32,517 nucleotides of DNA from Verrucomicrobiales bacterium. GTDB lineage: Bacteria; Verrucomicrobiota; Verrucomicrobiia; Limisphaerales; UBA9464. A program made the position numbers and the translations under genes. Every line of letters begins with the position of its first letter. The first letter of the stretch is position 1. The notes below the pieces were generated by a model. The model saw only the letters and a program-made list of their open reading frames with translations. It had not been told where the DNA came from and did no database searches. Shown piece by piece: positions 16,278-23,264 of the stretch. The stretch lies in the NCBI GenBank assembly GCA_016793645.1, contig JAEUHD010000129.1, positions 1 to 32,517 of the forward strand, in the 5' to 3' direction.

Positions 16278-16403
16278 GCCGAACGCCAGAGGTGAGCGAC
16301 CGCCGCCGACAGTGACGGTGGTGCGTGGACGGCGCGCAGGAATTGCCGCCCAGCGCTGAGCGGAGAAGCGGGGCGGCGGTTCGACTCCACCGACTTGTTC
16401 GGC
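16278..16403 (-). other. attC site G
   Basis: 126 bp with identical outer boxes: GCCGAAC at 16278-16284 and its exact reverse complement GTTCGGC at 16397-16403. The inner arms GAGCGACCGCCGCC and GGCGGCGGTTCGACTC pair with extra bases at the extrahelical position. Same length as sites C and D. Confidence 0.88.
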
Positions 16404-16425
16404 TCCCAATCTGTCACGTCAAATC

Positions 16426-16716
16426 TCACAGCTCGTCGCCTGCCTTTCCGAGGGCGTCGGGATAATACTCTTTCAGAAACTCGTTGATCTCGTCGTCACT
16501 CGCCTTCCAAGACAGTCCCCGTTGACTGCGCATGGCATAAAGGCCAAGGAGCTCAAGCGGTGAACCTGCTGAAAACTGTGACTGGTCGTTGCGTGCAATC
16601 CAGAGTTCACGCTCGCGGTCTCCATCGAGAAACCTGCGCTCTAAGTCAAACCCCAATGCCTTGATTGCCAGGAGCGCCGGAACTTCAGTATTTCCTGCTG
16701 CGGTGATGTTCTCCAT
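16426..16716 (-). CDS. Hypothetical protein, 96 aa (cassette cargo)
   Basis: No family recognised. A small acidic, soluble and probably helical protein: MENITAAGNTEVPALLAIKA, FDLERRFLDGDRERELWIAR, SPLELLGLYAMRSQRGLSWK, and a C-terminal helix DDEINEFLKEYYPDALG. The ATG at 16716 lies eight bases beyond R' GTTCGGC of attC H, and the stop lies 23 bp from attC G, so the ORF fills its cassette. Small acidic cargo proteins of this size are often antitoxin or immunity candidates, but nothing in the sequence proves that. Confidence 0.72.
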   Translation of the reverse strand: MENITAAGNTEVPALLAIKALGFDLERRFLDGDRERELWIARNDQSQFSAGSPLELLGLYAMRSQRGLSWKASDDEINEFLKEYYPDALGKAGDEL

Positions 16717-16724
16717 GCGTATTG

Positions 16725-16820
16725 GCCGAACGTGAAAGGTGAGCGATGGCGGCGGCCCACGATGTTCGAATTCGCAAGCGGCGCCCGCCCGCCGCCATTT
16801 GATCCACTGCCTGGTTGGCC
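16725..16820 (-). other. attC site H
   Basis: 96 bp. GCCGAAC at 16725-16731 is the reverse of R'; the other end has GGTTGGCC (16813-16820). The arm GTGAGCGATGGCGGCGG pairs with CCGCCGCCATTTGATCCAC with an extra base between the paired blocks. Confidence 0.8.
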
Positions 16821-16830
16821 GACTCTGATC

Positions 16831-17250
16831 TCATACCCCAATCAAGGCTCTGGCTTTGGACAGCCAGGAGCCAGGAATCCAATCATTGCCGATGGGCGGA
16901 ACAATCTCGACGCTCCAATGTCCGAACCGGAACTCGTTGTGCATCGACCAGCGCCGCTCAGCGTTGCTGGTGTGGAGGATGACCGGACACACCGGCTGCT
17001 GGCGAGCCAACAACTCGGCAACCTCAAGGCCAGTGCCAGGGTCTTGGCTGACTCCGGGCATCGGGTTCAGGTCGTGGTCGAGTGAGATGAGGCAGCACTC
17101 AGGCAAGACGTCGAGGCACTCGGCGATCATGGTCGGCGCGTCACGCCAGAGCCGCAGCCTAAAATCCGAACCCAGCGCGGTCACAGCGTTCTCGAAGGCT
17201 CGAGTGCGCTCGTCATTGTCCTCCAGAATCATGACGGTGTGACGTTGCAC
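16831..17250 (-). CDS. cREC-type (cyclic-phosphate processing) receiver-domain protein, 139 aa (cassette cargo)
   Basis: The protein has a receiver-like fold of the cREC group: VMILEDNDERTRAFENAV with acids E10 and D11, then CLISLDHDL with D58-H59-D60, GTGLEVAELLA (72-82), and VILHTSNAERRWSMH with H93, S95, N96 and M103. In this group the LDHDL and H-[TS]-x-N motifs replace the phospho-acceptor set of ordinary response regulators; it was proposed from comparative genomics to act on cyclic phosphates in bacterial conflict systems. There is no output domain. The GTG at 17250 precedes an ATG six codons later (17232). The gene occupies the first cassette, between attC I and attC H. Confidence 0.75.
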   Translation of the reverse strand: MQRHTVMILEDNDERTRAFENAVTALGSDFRLRLWRDAPTMIAECLDVLPECCLISLDHDLNPMPGVSQDPGTGLEVAELLARQQPVCPVILHTSNAERRWSMHNEFRFGHWSVEIVPPIGNDWIPGSWLSKARALIGV

Positions 17251-17266
17251 GGGGCGTGAACATTAC

Positions 17267-17335
17267 GGCCAACGTTTAATCTGCGACCGGTGGTCGTAGA
17301 TCCAGTTTTGGGTCACGATCCGGTGGCGGTTTAGC
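17267..17335 (-). other. attC site I (69 bp, within repeat copy 2)
   Basis: R' on the minus strand is GTTGGCC (17273-17267) and the far end is GTTTAGC on the plus strand (17329-17335), i.e. R'' GCTAAAC. The arm TAATCTGCGACCGG pairs with CCGGTGGCGGTTTA at about 11 of 14 positions. It is the rightmost site, next to where an attI would be expected. Confidence 0.65.
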
Positions 17336-17492
17336 TAAGTGGTCATCCACCGCGAGGATGTGTCGCAAACGGGCACGGATTCTCCCCGGCGTTTGACTGC
17401 GGAGACTCGTCGGATTCTTTGGTTGCAAGTGGTTCATGGTGAACCGGGCTGGTTGCGAGATTCGACCGGGAGGTCGTTGATCGGAAGCGGAA
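17270..17492 (-). repeat. 223-bp dispersed direct repeat, copy 2 (with 14562-14784)
   Basis: Gap-free match to copy 1 at about 90% identity. To the right, the homology stops after GGAAGCGGAA and the sequence continues into 150 bp with no recognised feature, then the fic remnant. Confidence 0.85.
17276..17437 (-). CDS. 53-aa ORF overlapping its own attC, copy 2
   Basis: Second copy of the short ORF: MNHLQPKNPTSLRSQTPGRI at the start and RPPVAD at the end, with the TAA three bases before the crossover G^TT. The protein is basic, proline- and arginine-rich, with an internal RLRHILAVDDHL that could form a helix. The upstream sequence is nearly identical in both copies, so it may hold a shared promoter or an N-terminal extension. 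Whether it is translated is not settled; a 69-bp attC being entirely coding is unusual. Confidence 0.45.
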   Translation of the reverse strand: MNHLQPKNPTSLRSQTPGRIRARLRHILAVDDHLAKPPPDRDPKLDLRPPVAD

Positions 17493-17643
17493 AGCACCCG
17501 CGGGTCCGGCGGCGTTTGCCCGGGCACGATGGCCTGCGCTGTCCTTTCTGAGGAGCGCGAAGCTGGCCACCCGCCGGTCCGGGACTGGGATTCGTCGACG
17601 GCAACAATTCACAAGGCCGGGCGTCCCATCCAGTGGGTTGATT

Positions 17644-17757
17644 CGTCAGGACCGAGGTCGTGATCGGCAGAGGGACGCCCGTCTGTTTCGCCCCCTCGAT
17701 CCGCATGGGGCCGCTGGCGATCCCGGCGGTGAGGGTGAACTTTGGTTCCAAGGGCAT
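17644..17757 (-). pseudogene. Truncated fic 5' remnant (38 codons)
   Basis: The reading MPLEPKFTLTAGIAS… matches codons 1-38 of the intact fic (about 27 of 38 residues identical, ending PITTSVLT) and then diverges abruptly at about 17644. The catalytic and inhibitory motifs are absent, so it is not functional. The upstream ribosome-binding region and the 11-bp repeats were copied too. The frame stays open for about 70 unrelated codons. It lies on the right flank of the cassette array while the intact gene lies on the left. Confidence 0.85.
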
Positions 17758-17780
17758 GCGGCGGCTCCTCCTTCCCGAAG

Positions 17781-17811
17781 CTGCCGATATTCTGCCGTTA
17801 TTTCGCCGTTA
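17781..17811. promoter_or_regulatory. Diverged 11-bp repeats upstream of the fic remnant
   Basis: CTGCCGATATT, CTGCCGTTATT and TCGCCGTTA in tandem, matching the array before the intact fic gene. The last bases overlap the 3' end of the ROK kinase gene (stop at 17798-17800). Confidence 0.5.
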
Positions 17812-18727
17812 AAACCGTCGAGGCTCCTGCGGCCAGGGCGAGGGCGCCCACGGGGACGGAGTCCTCTCCCAGGCCCGCCAGGACGAGCCGTGGACCCGGG
17901 CGGAAGGAATCCATGACGTAGGGCGTGAGGGCTTCGGCCACCGCCTGACGCAGCGGCTCACCGATGAGGGAAAGTCCGCCGCCGATGACGATGCGTTCGG
18001 GGTGGAAGAGTTGGACGGCGTGGGACAGCGCGAAGGCGAGGTTGTCCGCAAGTTCACTGAGGATGGCGTGAGCGAGTTCGTCCCCGCGCTCGAGGGCGGG
18101 CGCGAGGGCGCGGGCCTCACCGCCTTCGCGGTCGCCGGCCAGGGACGCCAGGATTCCGCCCGGATGCAGGTTCACGGCTTCCCGAATGCGCCGATCCACC
18201 GCCCAGCCGGAACAGCGGTCCTCCACACGCACGCCGGACTTGTCGAGACAGAGGTGTCCGATCTCCGCCTCCCCGGGCACCGCGCCGTGGTAGATGCGGC
18301 CGTCCACGACCAACCCGCCGCCCACGCCGCTGCCCATGTTGATCCAGAACACCGGGTTCGCGCCGCGCCCGGCCCCGTGCATCGCTTCACCCAGCGCGGC
18401 GACATTGGCGTCGTTGTCCACGCGAACGGGGAGTCCGGTCTCCTTATGGAGCCATTCGCCCAGTTCGAAGTCATGCCATCCGGCGATCTGGTGCGAGCAG
18501 CAGATGCGTCCCGTCCGCCAGTCCACCGGTCCTCCGAACCCGACGCCCACGGCGGAGGGAGGGTGCGCGGCGATCAATTCGGGGAGGACCCGGGACAATT
18601 GGGCACGAATTCCGGCGCCTCCCGCGGCGCGATCCACGACCAGCCGTCGGCGGTCTGTGATTCGGCCGTCACGGCCTCCCACCACGACCTGCAGCTTCGT
18701 GCCACCGATTTCGATGCCCAGAACCAT
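17798..18727 (-). CDS. ROK family sugar kinase (glucokinase-like)
   Basis: A 309-aa ROK protein that should phosphorylate a hexose or amino sugar with ATP in the cytoplasm. It begins MVLGIEIGGTK, the phosphate-binding motif (I7-G8-G9-T10-K11). The catalytic base is D106 in VDNDANVAALGE. NMGSGVGGGLVVDG and the late IVIGGGLSLIG complete the ATPase core. The sugar/zinc region has EIGHLCLDKSG (H158), but the usual CxCGxxGCxE zinc cluster is reduced to C160 and C172, so zinc may not bind. There is no N-terminal winged helix, so it is a kinase rather than a repressor. Its stop codon lies within the duplicated fic promoter repeats, which suggests that the duplication landed against this gene. Confidence 0.9.
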   Translation of the reverse strand: MVLGIEIGGTKLQVVVGGRDGRITDRRRLVVDRAAGGAGIRAQLSRVLPELIAAHPPSAVGVGFGGPVDWRTGRICCSHQIAGWHDFELGEWLHKETGLPVRVDNDANVAALGEAMHGAGRGANPVFWINMGSGVGGGLVVDGRIYHGAVPGEAEIGHLCLDKSGVRVEDRCSGWAVDRRIREAVNLHPGGILASLAGDREGGEARALAPALERGDELAHAILSELADNLAFALSHAVQLFHPERIVIGGGLSLIGEPLRQAVAEALTPYVMDSFRPGPRLVLAGLGEDSVPVGALALAAGASTVLTAK

Positions 18728-18773
18728 GGGGTCAACGCTACCCGGGAGGTGGACGGGAGAGAAACTTTGAGTG

Positions 18774-18916
18774 ATTCAGGCTGAAGCCTGCACTACGAAC
18801 GGGACTTGTTTGTAGTCCAGCCTTTAGGCTGCCCGCCGGGGCCGGGCATCGCTCCGCCGCGCGGTTGGCGCGGGGAATCAGGCTGAAGCCTGCACTACGA
18901 ACGGGCACTACGAACG
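18774..18916. repeat. REP-like palindromic repeats
   Basis: CAGGCTGAAGCCTGCACTAC (from 18776) faces TGTAGTCCAGCCTTTAGGCTG (to about 18831) to make a long hairpin; a second half copy starts at about 18876 and ends in a short duplicated CACTACGAACG. The same element recurs at 23265-23510. Confidence 0.75.
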
Positions 18917-18972
18917 TGGGTTTCCGGTTGTTTCAGAGGCGCGATTGGATAGCTTCACTGACCTCTTTGCCC

Positions 18973-20397
18973 ATGAACCACCATTCCCGTCTTCTCGGCT
19001 GGGGACTGCTCTCCCTGTCCCTCGTCGCCTCCTGCGTCGCGGCCGAGCCGACCCTGACCAAGGTCTTCGAGTTCTCCGGCTACGAGAATGCATCGCAGAA
19101 TGCAGGATTCACCGAGGGTCCGGACGGGAAATTCTATGGCTGGATCAGTCATGCCGGACAGGACCAGAAAAGCATCGTGTGGCGGATCGGGCGGGACGGC
19201 ACCGGATTCACCGTGTTGCACACCTTCAGCGGTCCCAAGGCGGAGGGTGAGGATCCCACCGGTCTGGTGTACGGCTCGGATGGCGCCCTCTATGGAGTCG
19301 CTCAGGACCAGAAGGGATTGGGGCGCGTCTTCGCGATGGCGGCAAACGGGGAGAACTACCGCATTCTCAAGCAATTCGACCTCGCCACCGATAAAACCGC
19401 GGCGCCGTTTGGACTGATCGAGGCGAGCGATGGGCGGCTGTATGGTGTGACCGGAACCGGATCACCCATAGGCGTGGTCTATGGAATCGGGAAGGATGGC
19501 GGCGGCTTTGAGATCCTCCATCGCTTTGGCCAGACCCGGACCGATGGACAATTCCCGCGGGGGCTCCTGCTCGAGGCCCGGGATGGCTTTCTCTATGGCG
19601 TGACCGCGTCGGATCGCTCCCAGTTTCTCGGCACCGTGTTTCGTGTCGGACGCAACGGGGCGGGATACGAGATCCTCCACCAATTCACCTCCGATGGTCT
19701 CGGAGCCCAGCCGGACAGCGGACTGGTGTTGGCTTCGGACGGGTTCCTCCACGGCCAGGCGGCCCGCGGCGGACCCAACGGGTTCGGTGGGGTCTTCAAG
19801 CTGCGGCCGGATGGAAGTGAGTTTGGCTTCTCCGCAACCGGAACCGGGGGAGCCCAATGGTATCGAAGCGTGTTCGAAAGCAGCGACGGCCACCTGTACG
19901 GGATCCAGCCTGGAGGCGGACCGCAGTTCAACGGCACGATCTTCCGGACGAAGCTCGACGGCAGCGGGTCCGAGGTGCTCCACACCTTCTCGGGGGCCGC
20001 GGATCCTCCGGAAGGCGTGCGCCCCAAGCAATTCCTGCAGGCGACCGATGGTTTTCTTTACTGCATCACCTATCGACAGGCGTCTGCACCCATTGGATCC
20101 CTGACCGTCTTTACCCCCTTCTTGATGCGCTTCGGGCCCGTTCCGCTGCCGCCCTCGGATCCGGCGGATTCCATCACTCTCGTTCCGCGCATCGCGGACA
20201 ACGGATCCGGCGGGGAATTCAGGTTCTCGTTCACCGGAGTGGCGGGACGCCCCTACAAGGTCGAGGTCTCCTCCACGCTGCCTCCCTCCTGGGACGTGGC
20301 GACGACCGTGACGCCGGACTCGGAGGGGAAGGCCGAGTATGTGGACCCGAACACCGCGGCAAATACCTCGCGTTACTTTCGGGTGGTTGGCCCTTGA
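18973..20397 (+). CDS. Exported GloVer-repeat (choice-of-anchor tandem repeat) protein, 474 aa
   Basis: The start at 18973 gives MNHHSRLLGWGLLSLSLVAS and a signal peptide ending near VAAEP; the frame is open upstream but only across palindromic repeat DNA. The mature protein contains about seven imperfect repeats of the TIGR03803 kind, with the pattern D-G-x-[LF]-Y-G-V, then G-[TV]-V-[FY]-x-[IV]-G-x-[DN]-G and L-H-x-F, for example GTVFRVGRNGAGYEILHQF. These repeats probably form a beta-propeller. The last 90 residues (FRFSFTGVAGRPYKVEVSST) are an immunoglobulin-like domain common at the C-terminus of verrucomicrobial secreted proteins. It is surface or extracellular; substrate unknown. It converges on the redoxin gene with a 46-bp gap. 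Confidence 0.88.
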   Translation: MNHHSRLLGWGLLSLSLVASCVAAEPTLTKVFEFSGYENASQNAGFTEGPDGKFYGWISHAGQDQKSIVWRIGRDGTGFTVLHTFSGPKAEGEDPTGLVYGSDGALYGVAQDQKGLGRVFAMAANGENYRILKQFDLATDKTAAPFGLIEASDGRLYGVTGTGSPIGVVYGIGKDGGGFEILHRFGQTRTDGQFPRGLLLEARDGFLYGVTASDRSQFLGTVFRVGRNGAGYEILHQFTSDGLGAQPDSGLVLASDGFLHGQAARGGPNGFGGVFKLRPDGSEFGFSATGTGGAQWYRSVFESSDGHLYGIQPGGGPQFNGTIFRTKLDGSGSEVLHTFSGAADPPEGVRPKQFLQATDGFLYCITYRQASAPIGSLTVFTPFLMRFGPVPLPPSDPADSITLVPRIADNGSGGEFRFSFTGVAGRPYKVEVSSTLPPSWDVATTVTPDSEGKAEYVDPNTAANTSRYFRVVGP

Positions 20398-20443
20398 ACC
20401 CGTGGATTCCGCGAGGGGATCAAACGTCGGGGCAGGGCGCGGT

Positions 20444-21028
20444 TTATACGGGGAAGTACTCGGGAGCGAGGCCCGGCTTCCATTTGATGTTGCAGCCCAT
20501 GCTTGGGACCTGGCGCGCGGGGATCGGTGACCCGGACATCAACGCGTCGAGCGCGCCCCGAAGGTCGGCGCCGGTGATCGGACGTCCATTGCCCGGACGC
20601 GAGTCATCGAACTGCCCGCGGTACACCAGGCGGCGGTCCGCGTCGAAGAGGAAGAAGTCCGGCGTGCAGGCGGCACGATAGGCGCGGGCGACCTCCTGTG
20701 ACTCATCGTAGAGGTAGGGAAAGGTCCAGCCGGACGTCCGCGCATGCTCGGCCATGCGTTCCGGACGATCATCCGGGTGCGTTCCCACGTCATTGGCGCT
20801 GATGCCGACCATTGCGACACCGCGGCGCGCGCAGTCGCGTCCGAGCTCCGCCAGCGCGCGGCGGAGGTGGACCACGTAGGGGCAGTGATTGCACAAGAAG
20901 GCCACGATCAGAGCCGGGGATGCGGCGAAATCGGCAAGAGCCACCTGACGTCCGGTCGCGGGTTCCGGAAGACGAAACGGCGGCGCGGGCGTTCCCAAAG
21001 GCAGCATCGTGGACGGGGTCAAGGCCAT
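20444..21028 (-). CDS. Thioredoxin-family/redoxin protein
   Basis: A 194-aa single-domain redoxin of the AhpC/TSA group. The active site is FLCNHCPYV, with C46 and C49 (CNHC, a CxxC variant seen in one large subfamily), followed by RRALAELGRDCARRGVAMVG, SANDVGTHPDDRPERM, FPYLYDESQEVARAYRAACT, and PDFFLFDADRRLVYRGQFDD. There is no signal peptide, so it should be cytoplasmic and act as a thiol reductase or peroxidase; substrate unknown. The start MALTPSTMLPLGTPAPPF at 21028 was chosen because relatives begin the same way; 21007 is an alternative. It is divergent from the MBL hydrolase. Confidence 0.88.
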   Translation of the reverse strand: MALTPSTMLPLGTPAPPFRLPEPATGRQVALADFAASPALIVAFLCNHCPYVVHLRRALAELGRDCARRGVAMVGISANDVGTHPDDRPERMAEHARTSGWTFPYLYDESQEVARAYRAACTPDFFLFDADRRLVYRGQFDDSRPGNGRPITGADLRGALDALMSGSPIPARQVPSMGCNIKWKPGLAPEYFPV

Positions 21029-21104
21029 CCGTGGATTCAACGGTCGGGTGCGATTCAACGCAATTCCCGGTTGTCCCGACCGCGATTGTGCCCAGAGTGA
21101 CCCG

Positions 21105-22493
21105 GTGCAGATCACCAACCTGAATCCCGACCACGACATCGGCGCCAGTGCGTGGCTCGTGGAGTTTGACGGACACCGGATCCTCCTCGATGCCGGAATC
21201 CATCCGCGTCGCGACGGACTCGCCGGCCTGCCGCTCTACTCCAAGGCGGGATCCGGGGATGTCGAGGCGGTGGTCATCTCGCATTGCCACCACGACCACG
21301 TCGGCTCGCTGCCCGTGGCCCTGCGCCACTTCCCGCACGCCAACGTGCTGATGACCGACCTCAGCTACTTCCTGGTCGAACGGGTGCTCCACAATTCCGT
21401 GAACGTGATGAAGCGCCAGCGCGAGGAACTCGGGCTGCGGGAATATCCGCTGTACTCGCACGAGGAAGTGGACGACCTCGCGCCGGTGTTCCAGGGACTG
21501 CCCTACAACCGGGAACATGCGTGGGTGAATTTTCCCAAGGGACGCCGCGGCGTCTCACCGACGCTCGAGTTCTATGACGCCGGACACACGCTCGGGGCTG
21601 CCGGCGTGATGCTGCGGGGCGGCCACGAAACCCTGTTCTACAGCGGCGACGTGAGTTTTCACGACCAGACGCTGCTGCGCGGCGCACGGTTTGAGGAAGT
21701 CACGGCCGACGTGCTGATTCTGGAAACCACCCGCGGCGCCCGAGGTGCGACCCCCGGGGTTACCCGGGAATCCGAGCTGGAACGCATGGTCGTGGCGATG
21801 GATGAGGTCTTTGCCAATCGCGGCAATGTGCTGATCCCGTCCTTCGCCCTCGGACGCACCCAGGAGATGCTCGCGCAGATCGCGCTCTGGATGAAGATGG
21901 GCCGCCTCAAGCCGCGTCCGGTCCACATCGGCGGACTCGGCCGCGTGTTCACCGAGATCTACGACCTTCAGGCCCACCGCACCAACCGGTCCCACAGCCA
22001 GCTGCGGCTCACGGAAGCCCTGAATCTCGTGGTGTTGAATCCGCGCGAACTCGCGTCGGGCAAGCTGGGTTCCGGACGTCTCTTCGTGATGACCGCCGGG
22101 ATGATGAGCGAGAACACCGCGGCGCATGACCTTGCGCTCCGGATGATCGGGGATCCCAAGCAGGGGGTCTTCTTCGTCGGGTACGCGGATCCCGATTCTC
22201 CGGCGGGGCGCCTGCGCTCGGCCCAGGACGGCGACACCTTTGTCTTCAGCGGGTCCGGTGGGGAAGTCACCCGCAACTGCCGTGTCGAGGAGTTCGACCT
22301 CACGGCCCACGCCCAGCGTGAGGATCTGCTGGAGTTCGTGGGACGGGTGAATCCCAGGACCGTGGTGCTGGGCCACGGCGACGCTCCGGCCCGCGCGTGG
22401 TTTGCGAAGCAGATCCAGGCGCGCTGGCCGAGGATGACCGTCCTCCAGCCGGGACCGGCGGAGACGGTCACTCCGACGGCCCGGCGGGATTGA
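21105..22493 (+). CDS. MBL-fold beta-CASP metallo-hydrolase (RNase/exonuclease-like)
   Basis: A 462-aa metallo-beta-lactamase-fold protein with the CPSF-type beta-CASP insert. The zinc motif is SHCHHDHVG (H60, H62, D64, H65). Other motifs are FYDAGHTLGAAGVML, TLFYSGDVSFHD, ILETTRG, IPSFALGRTQEMLAQIALWM, VMTAGMMSE and, near the end, VVLGHGDAPARAW. Relatives process or degrade RNA with zinc. The GTG at 21105 gives MQITNLNPDHDIGASAWLVE, matching the family N-terminus. The frame is open up to 21009, where a GTG has an AAAGG about eight bases upstream; that longer form is possible but would abut the divergent redoxin. A palindrome after the stop probably ends transcription. Confidence 0.9.
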   Translation: MQITNLNPDHDIGASAWLVEFDGHRILLDAGIHPRRDGLAGLPLYSKAGSGDVEAVVISHCHHDHVGSLPVALRHFPHANVLMTDLSYFLVERVLHNSVNVMKRQREELGLREYPLYSHEEVDDLAPVFQGLPYNREHAWVNFPKGRRGVSPTLEFYDAGHTLGAAGVMLRGGHETLFYSGDVSFHDQTLLRGARFEEVTADVLILETTRGARGATPGVTRESELERMVVAMDEVFANRGNVLIPSFALGRTQEMLAQIALWMKMGRLKPRPVHIGGLGRVFTEIYDLQAHRTNRSHSQLRLTEALNLVVLNPRELASGKLGSGRLFVMTAGMMSENTAAHDLALRMIGDPKQGVFFVGYADPDSPAGRLRSAQDGDTFVFSGSGGEVTRNCRVEEFDLTAHAQREDLLEFVGRVNPRTVVLGHGDAPARAWFAKQIQARWPRMTVLQPGPAETVTPTARRD

Positions 22494-22500
22494 GAGACTG

Positions 22501-22521
22501 TCCGGAGCGATGCGCTCCGGA
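22501..22521. terminator. Bidirectional hairpin between convergent genes
   Basis: TCCGGAGCG and CGCTCCGGA form a perfect 9-bp stem around an ATG loop, 8 bp after the MBL stop and 6 bp from the PEP-CTERM stop. There is no T tract, so it may act as a weak or factor-assisted terminator for both genes. Confidence 0.6.
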
Positions 22522-22526
22522 GACGC

Positions 22527-23174
22527 TTAGCGGCGCGAACGCCGCCACTGGATCAGGCCCAGAGCGCCCAAGCCGAGTCCGGCGAGCGCCCAGGTCTGGG
22601 GCTCCGGTACCACCTGGGTGTCCAGGGTGGCGGAGTCAAAGCTCAGGCTCGGTCCGGCCGCCTTGAAGTCGATGGTGAAGCTGGAGACGTTCAGCGCACT
22701 CAGGTCCCACTGCCAGGCGGAGGAGACGCTGAAGCCCTGTCCGGGGGCGCCGAAAATTGCGCGGTCGAGCTCGGTCCGATTGGCGCTCAGGATTCCAGAG
22801 CCGTAGTTGAGGGACACGGAGCCGTAGTCCAGTTCGGTACCCGACGTCCGGGTCTGGAGCACCACGGTGCCGAGCGGGCCCGATCCGGAATAGCTCAGCA
22901 CGAAGGCGCTGGCGTTGGGCTGGTTGTAGATGTTTCCGGACCCGACGACGATCGCGCCGTCCGCGGTCTGCGTCAGGGTGGTGGTGGCGTCATTGCCGAA
23001 GTTGGCCTTGTTGCCGGGGGCGCCGATGCCGACGGTGAAGGATTCCCAGTAGCCGGCGGTGGTGCCGGATTGCCCGCGGAAGTTCGGGACGTAGAAACCA
23101 TTGGTTCCAGCGAGGGCGGCGGATCCGCCGGCCACCGCGGTGACGAGGGCGGAGAGAACGAGTTGATGTTTCAC
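22527..23174 (-). CDS. PEP-CTERM sorted exported protein, 215 aa
   Basis: The GTG at 23174 gives MKHQLVLSALVTAVAGGSAALA, a signal peptide; the longer frame upstream lacks protein features. The mature part is rich in G, S and T with FVLSYSGSGPLGTVVLQTRT, and YGSVSLNYGSGIL followed by DRAIFGAPGQGFSVS. The C-terminus is a classic PEP-CTERM signal at 189-215: VPEPQTWALAGLGLGALGL, then RRSRR. Such proteins are cut by an exosortase and released or anchored at the surface, often with exopolysaccharide. No exosortase gene is in this window. It converges on the MBL gene, sharing the hairpin at 22501. Confidence 0.9.
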   Translation of the reverse strand: MKHQLVLSALVTAVAGGSAALAGTNGFYVPNFRGQSGTTAGYWESFTVGIGAPGNKANFGNDATTTLTQTADGAIVVGSGNIYNQPNASAFVLSYSGSGPLGTVVLQTRTSGTELDYGSVSLNYGSGILSANRTELDRAIFGAPGQGFSVSSAWQWDLSALNVSSFTIDFKAAGPSLSFDSATLDTQVVPEPQTWALAGLGLGALGLIQWRRSRR

Positions 23175-23264
23175 AGCCGGCAAATATGGCCACGGGCGGG
23201 AACTCCGCCAAGCCACAGGTTGCGATTTGCTGGCGACGGCTTGCGCAGCCTTCCCAGTCGCACC

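Larger units (their letters stand above)
11594..17335 (-). mobile_element. Integron gene-cassette array without a visible integrase (CALIN-like)
   Basis: About 5.7 kb of short ORFs, all read on the minus strand and visibly less GC-rich than the flanks. The ORFs are separated by imperfect palindromes with attC features: R'' boxes GCCTAAC, GCCGAAC or GCCAAAC, R' boxes GTTGGAT, GTTGGCC, GTTGGGC or GTTCGGC, and inner arms that pair with an extra unpaired base. Start codons follow the R' box, often within 20 bases, as in gene cassettes. Sites C, D and G are all 126 bp; A, B and H are 92-97 bp; E and I are 69 bp. In an integron read this way, attI and intI would lie to the right, but the right side has a fic remnant and a ROK kinase, so no platform is present in this window. 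The left edge is uncertain; the last convincing site is at 12612-12703 and a degenerate candidate lies at 11594-11725. Confidence 0.8.

Noticed and set aside
16368..16400. tRNA-like T-arm (GGTTCGACTCC; similar GGTTCGAGTGG near 14164).
   Set aside because: These are parts of attC arms. No acceptor stem, D arm or anticodon arm fits around them.
16260..16409. Extended N-terminus of the 148-aa cassette protein.
   Set aside because: The extension is exactly attC G and reads as arginine/proline-rich sequence; the ATG at 16259 fits a cassette start.
11384..17797. An integron integrase (intI) or other recombinase gene.
   Set aside because: I looked for a tyrosine recombinase in both strands of the array and flanks and found no open frame with R-H-R-Y motifs.
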